Assembly (NCBI GenBank): GCA_013297545.1
Contig: JAAFHH010000247.1
Span: 1 to 5,524, forward strand
Origin: Alphaproteobacteria bacterium
Lineage (GTDB): Bacteria > Pseudomonadota > Alphaproteobacteria > Elsterales > Elsteraceae
Length of the DNA stretch: 5,524 bases
Reading direction: 5' to 3'
Shown: positions 5,026-5,524 of the stretch, piece by piece
Layout: each line of letters starts with the position of its first letter
Position numbering within the stretch: the stretch's first letter is position 1
Position numbers and translations under genes: made by a program
Notes under the pieces: generated by a model
The model's input: the letters and a program-made list of their open reading frames with translations, nothing else
Told to the model about the DNA's origin: nothing
The model's database searches: none

Positions 5026-5493
5026 ATGAAAGGCAGTCCCACCATCCTCAAGCATTTGAACACCTGCTTGAAGAATGAACTGACCGCGATCAATCAGTAC
5101 TTCTTGCATGCCCGGATCATGAAAAGCCAAGGCTTCGTCAAGATCGGCGACAAGATCTACCACGAATCCATCGGCGAGATGAAACACGCAGACCGCATCA
5201 TCGAACGCATTTTGCTGCTCGATGGCCTGCCGAACCTGCAAGATCTCGGCAAGCTGCTGATTGGTGAGACCGTACCGGAAATGCTGCAGTCAGACCTGAC
5301 CTTGGAAGGCCACGCCCGCAAAGATCTGGTCGCCGCCATTGCGGACTGTGAGGCTGAGCGCGACTATGTCACCCGAGATCTGTTGTCAGACATCCTGGAC
5401 GATGCCGAAGAACACATCGACTTTTTGGAAACAGAACTGTCTCTCGTCGAATCTGTTGGCCTGCCGAACTATCTGCAAAGCCAAATGAGCTAA
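5026..5493 (+). CDS. bfr: Bacterioferritin with altered ferroxidase site
   Basis: Encodes 155 residues (E. coli Bfr 158). Bacterioferritins form 24-subunit shells in the cytoplasm, oxidise Fe(II) at a di-iron centre in each subunit and store it as mineral; haem sits between paired subunits. The protein aligns with E. coli Bfr without gaps through about residue 150. The MKGSP start and the blocks NELTAINQYFLHAR (17-30), YHESIGEMKHADR (45-57) and GLPNLQDLGKL (67-77) are typical. Haem ligand Met52 and ferroxidase ligands Glu18, Glu51, His54, Glu94 and His130 are present, but ligand Glu127 is Ala127 (GCC at 5404-5406). Tyr58 and Trp133, electron-donating residues in E. coli, are Ile58 and Phe133, while Tyr25 is kept; Asp50 is Gly50. 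The site may therefore be impaired. Some bacteria build bacterioferritin from two subunit types, one carrying the haem ligand and one the ferroxidase centre; this could be the haem-type subunit, with its partner outside the window. Confidence 0.95.
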   Translation: MKGSPTILKHLNTCLKNELTAINQYFLHARIMKSQGFVKIGDKIYHESIGEMKHADRIIERILLLDGLPNLQDLGKLLIGETVPEMLQSDLTLEGHARKDLVAAIADCEAERDYVTRDLLSDILDDAEEHIDFLETELSLVESVGLPNYLQSQMS

Positions 5494-5524
5494 CTGAAGT
5501 CGGCTTACGCGAACACCCCCGCCA

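Noticed and set aside
5494..5524. Terminator or second gene after bfr
   Set aside because: Only 31 bases remain and they show no hairpin with T-run and no clear start.

Overview
The window looks like GC-rich proteobacterial chromosome, probably alphaproteobacterial. This rests on base composition, strongly G/C-ending codons, a Gram-negative lipoprotein carrier (LolA) and the general style of the proteins; no marker fixes the genus. All five protein genes are intact and all belong to known families. The left edge holds a CRISPR array.

Layout. At 34-301 there are four identical 37-nt CRISPR repeats with three spacers of 38, 44 and 38 nt. The array probably continues past the left edge, and no cas gene is visible. 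At 302-550 lies non-coding DNA with two degraded repeat-like segments, several GC hairpins and a candidate leftward sigma-70-type promoter, so this stretch may be the CRISPR leader. At 551-2162 on the minus strand is a two-gene unit: a UDP-glucuronate decarboxylase (uxs, upstream) followed 19 nt later by a periplasmic LolA-type carrier. The gap at 2163-2357 is divergent and contains a 13-bp palindrome. At 2358-4938 on the plus strand is a second two-gene unit: a WcaJ-type polyprenyl-phosphate sugar-1-phosphate transferase, then a NhaA Na+/H+ antiporter whose Shine-Dalgarno overlaps the stop codon of the transferase. At 5026-5493 is a bacterioferritin.

How they fit. uxs makes the nucleotide sugar UDP-xylose, and the WcaJ-like enzyme loads the first sugar phosphate onto the undecaprenyl carrier. 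Together they suggest the edge of an exopolysaccharide or capsule locus. LolA serves the outer membrane, NhaA ion and pH homeostasis, and bacterioferritin iron storage; these look like neighbours rather than partners.

The observations most worth a second look are: the bacterioferritin, which keeps the haem-ligand Met52 but has Ala where ferroxidase ligand Glu127 should be, plus Tyr58 and Trp133 substitutions; the NhaA, which keeps its transport residues but lacks several residues of the E. coli pH-sensor region; and the repeat-like segments with a candidate promoter beside the CRISPR array. I do not see a clearly new multi-gene system.
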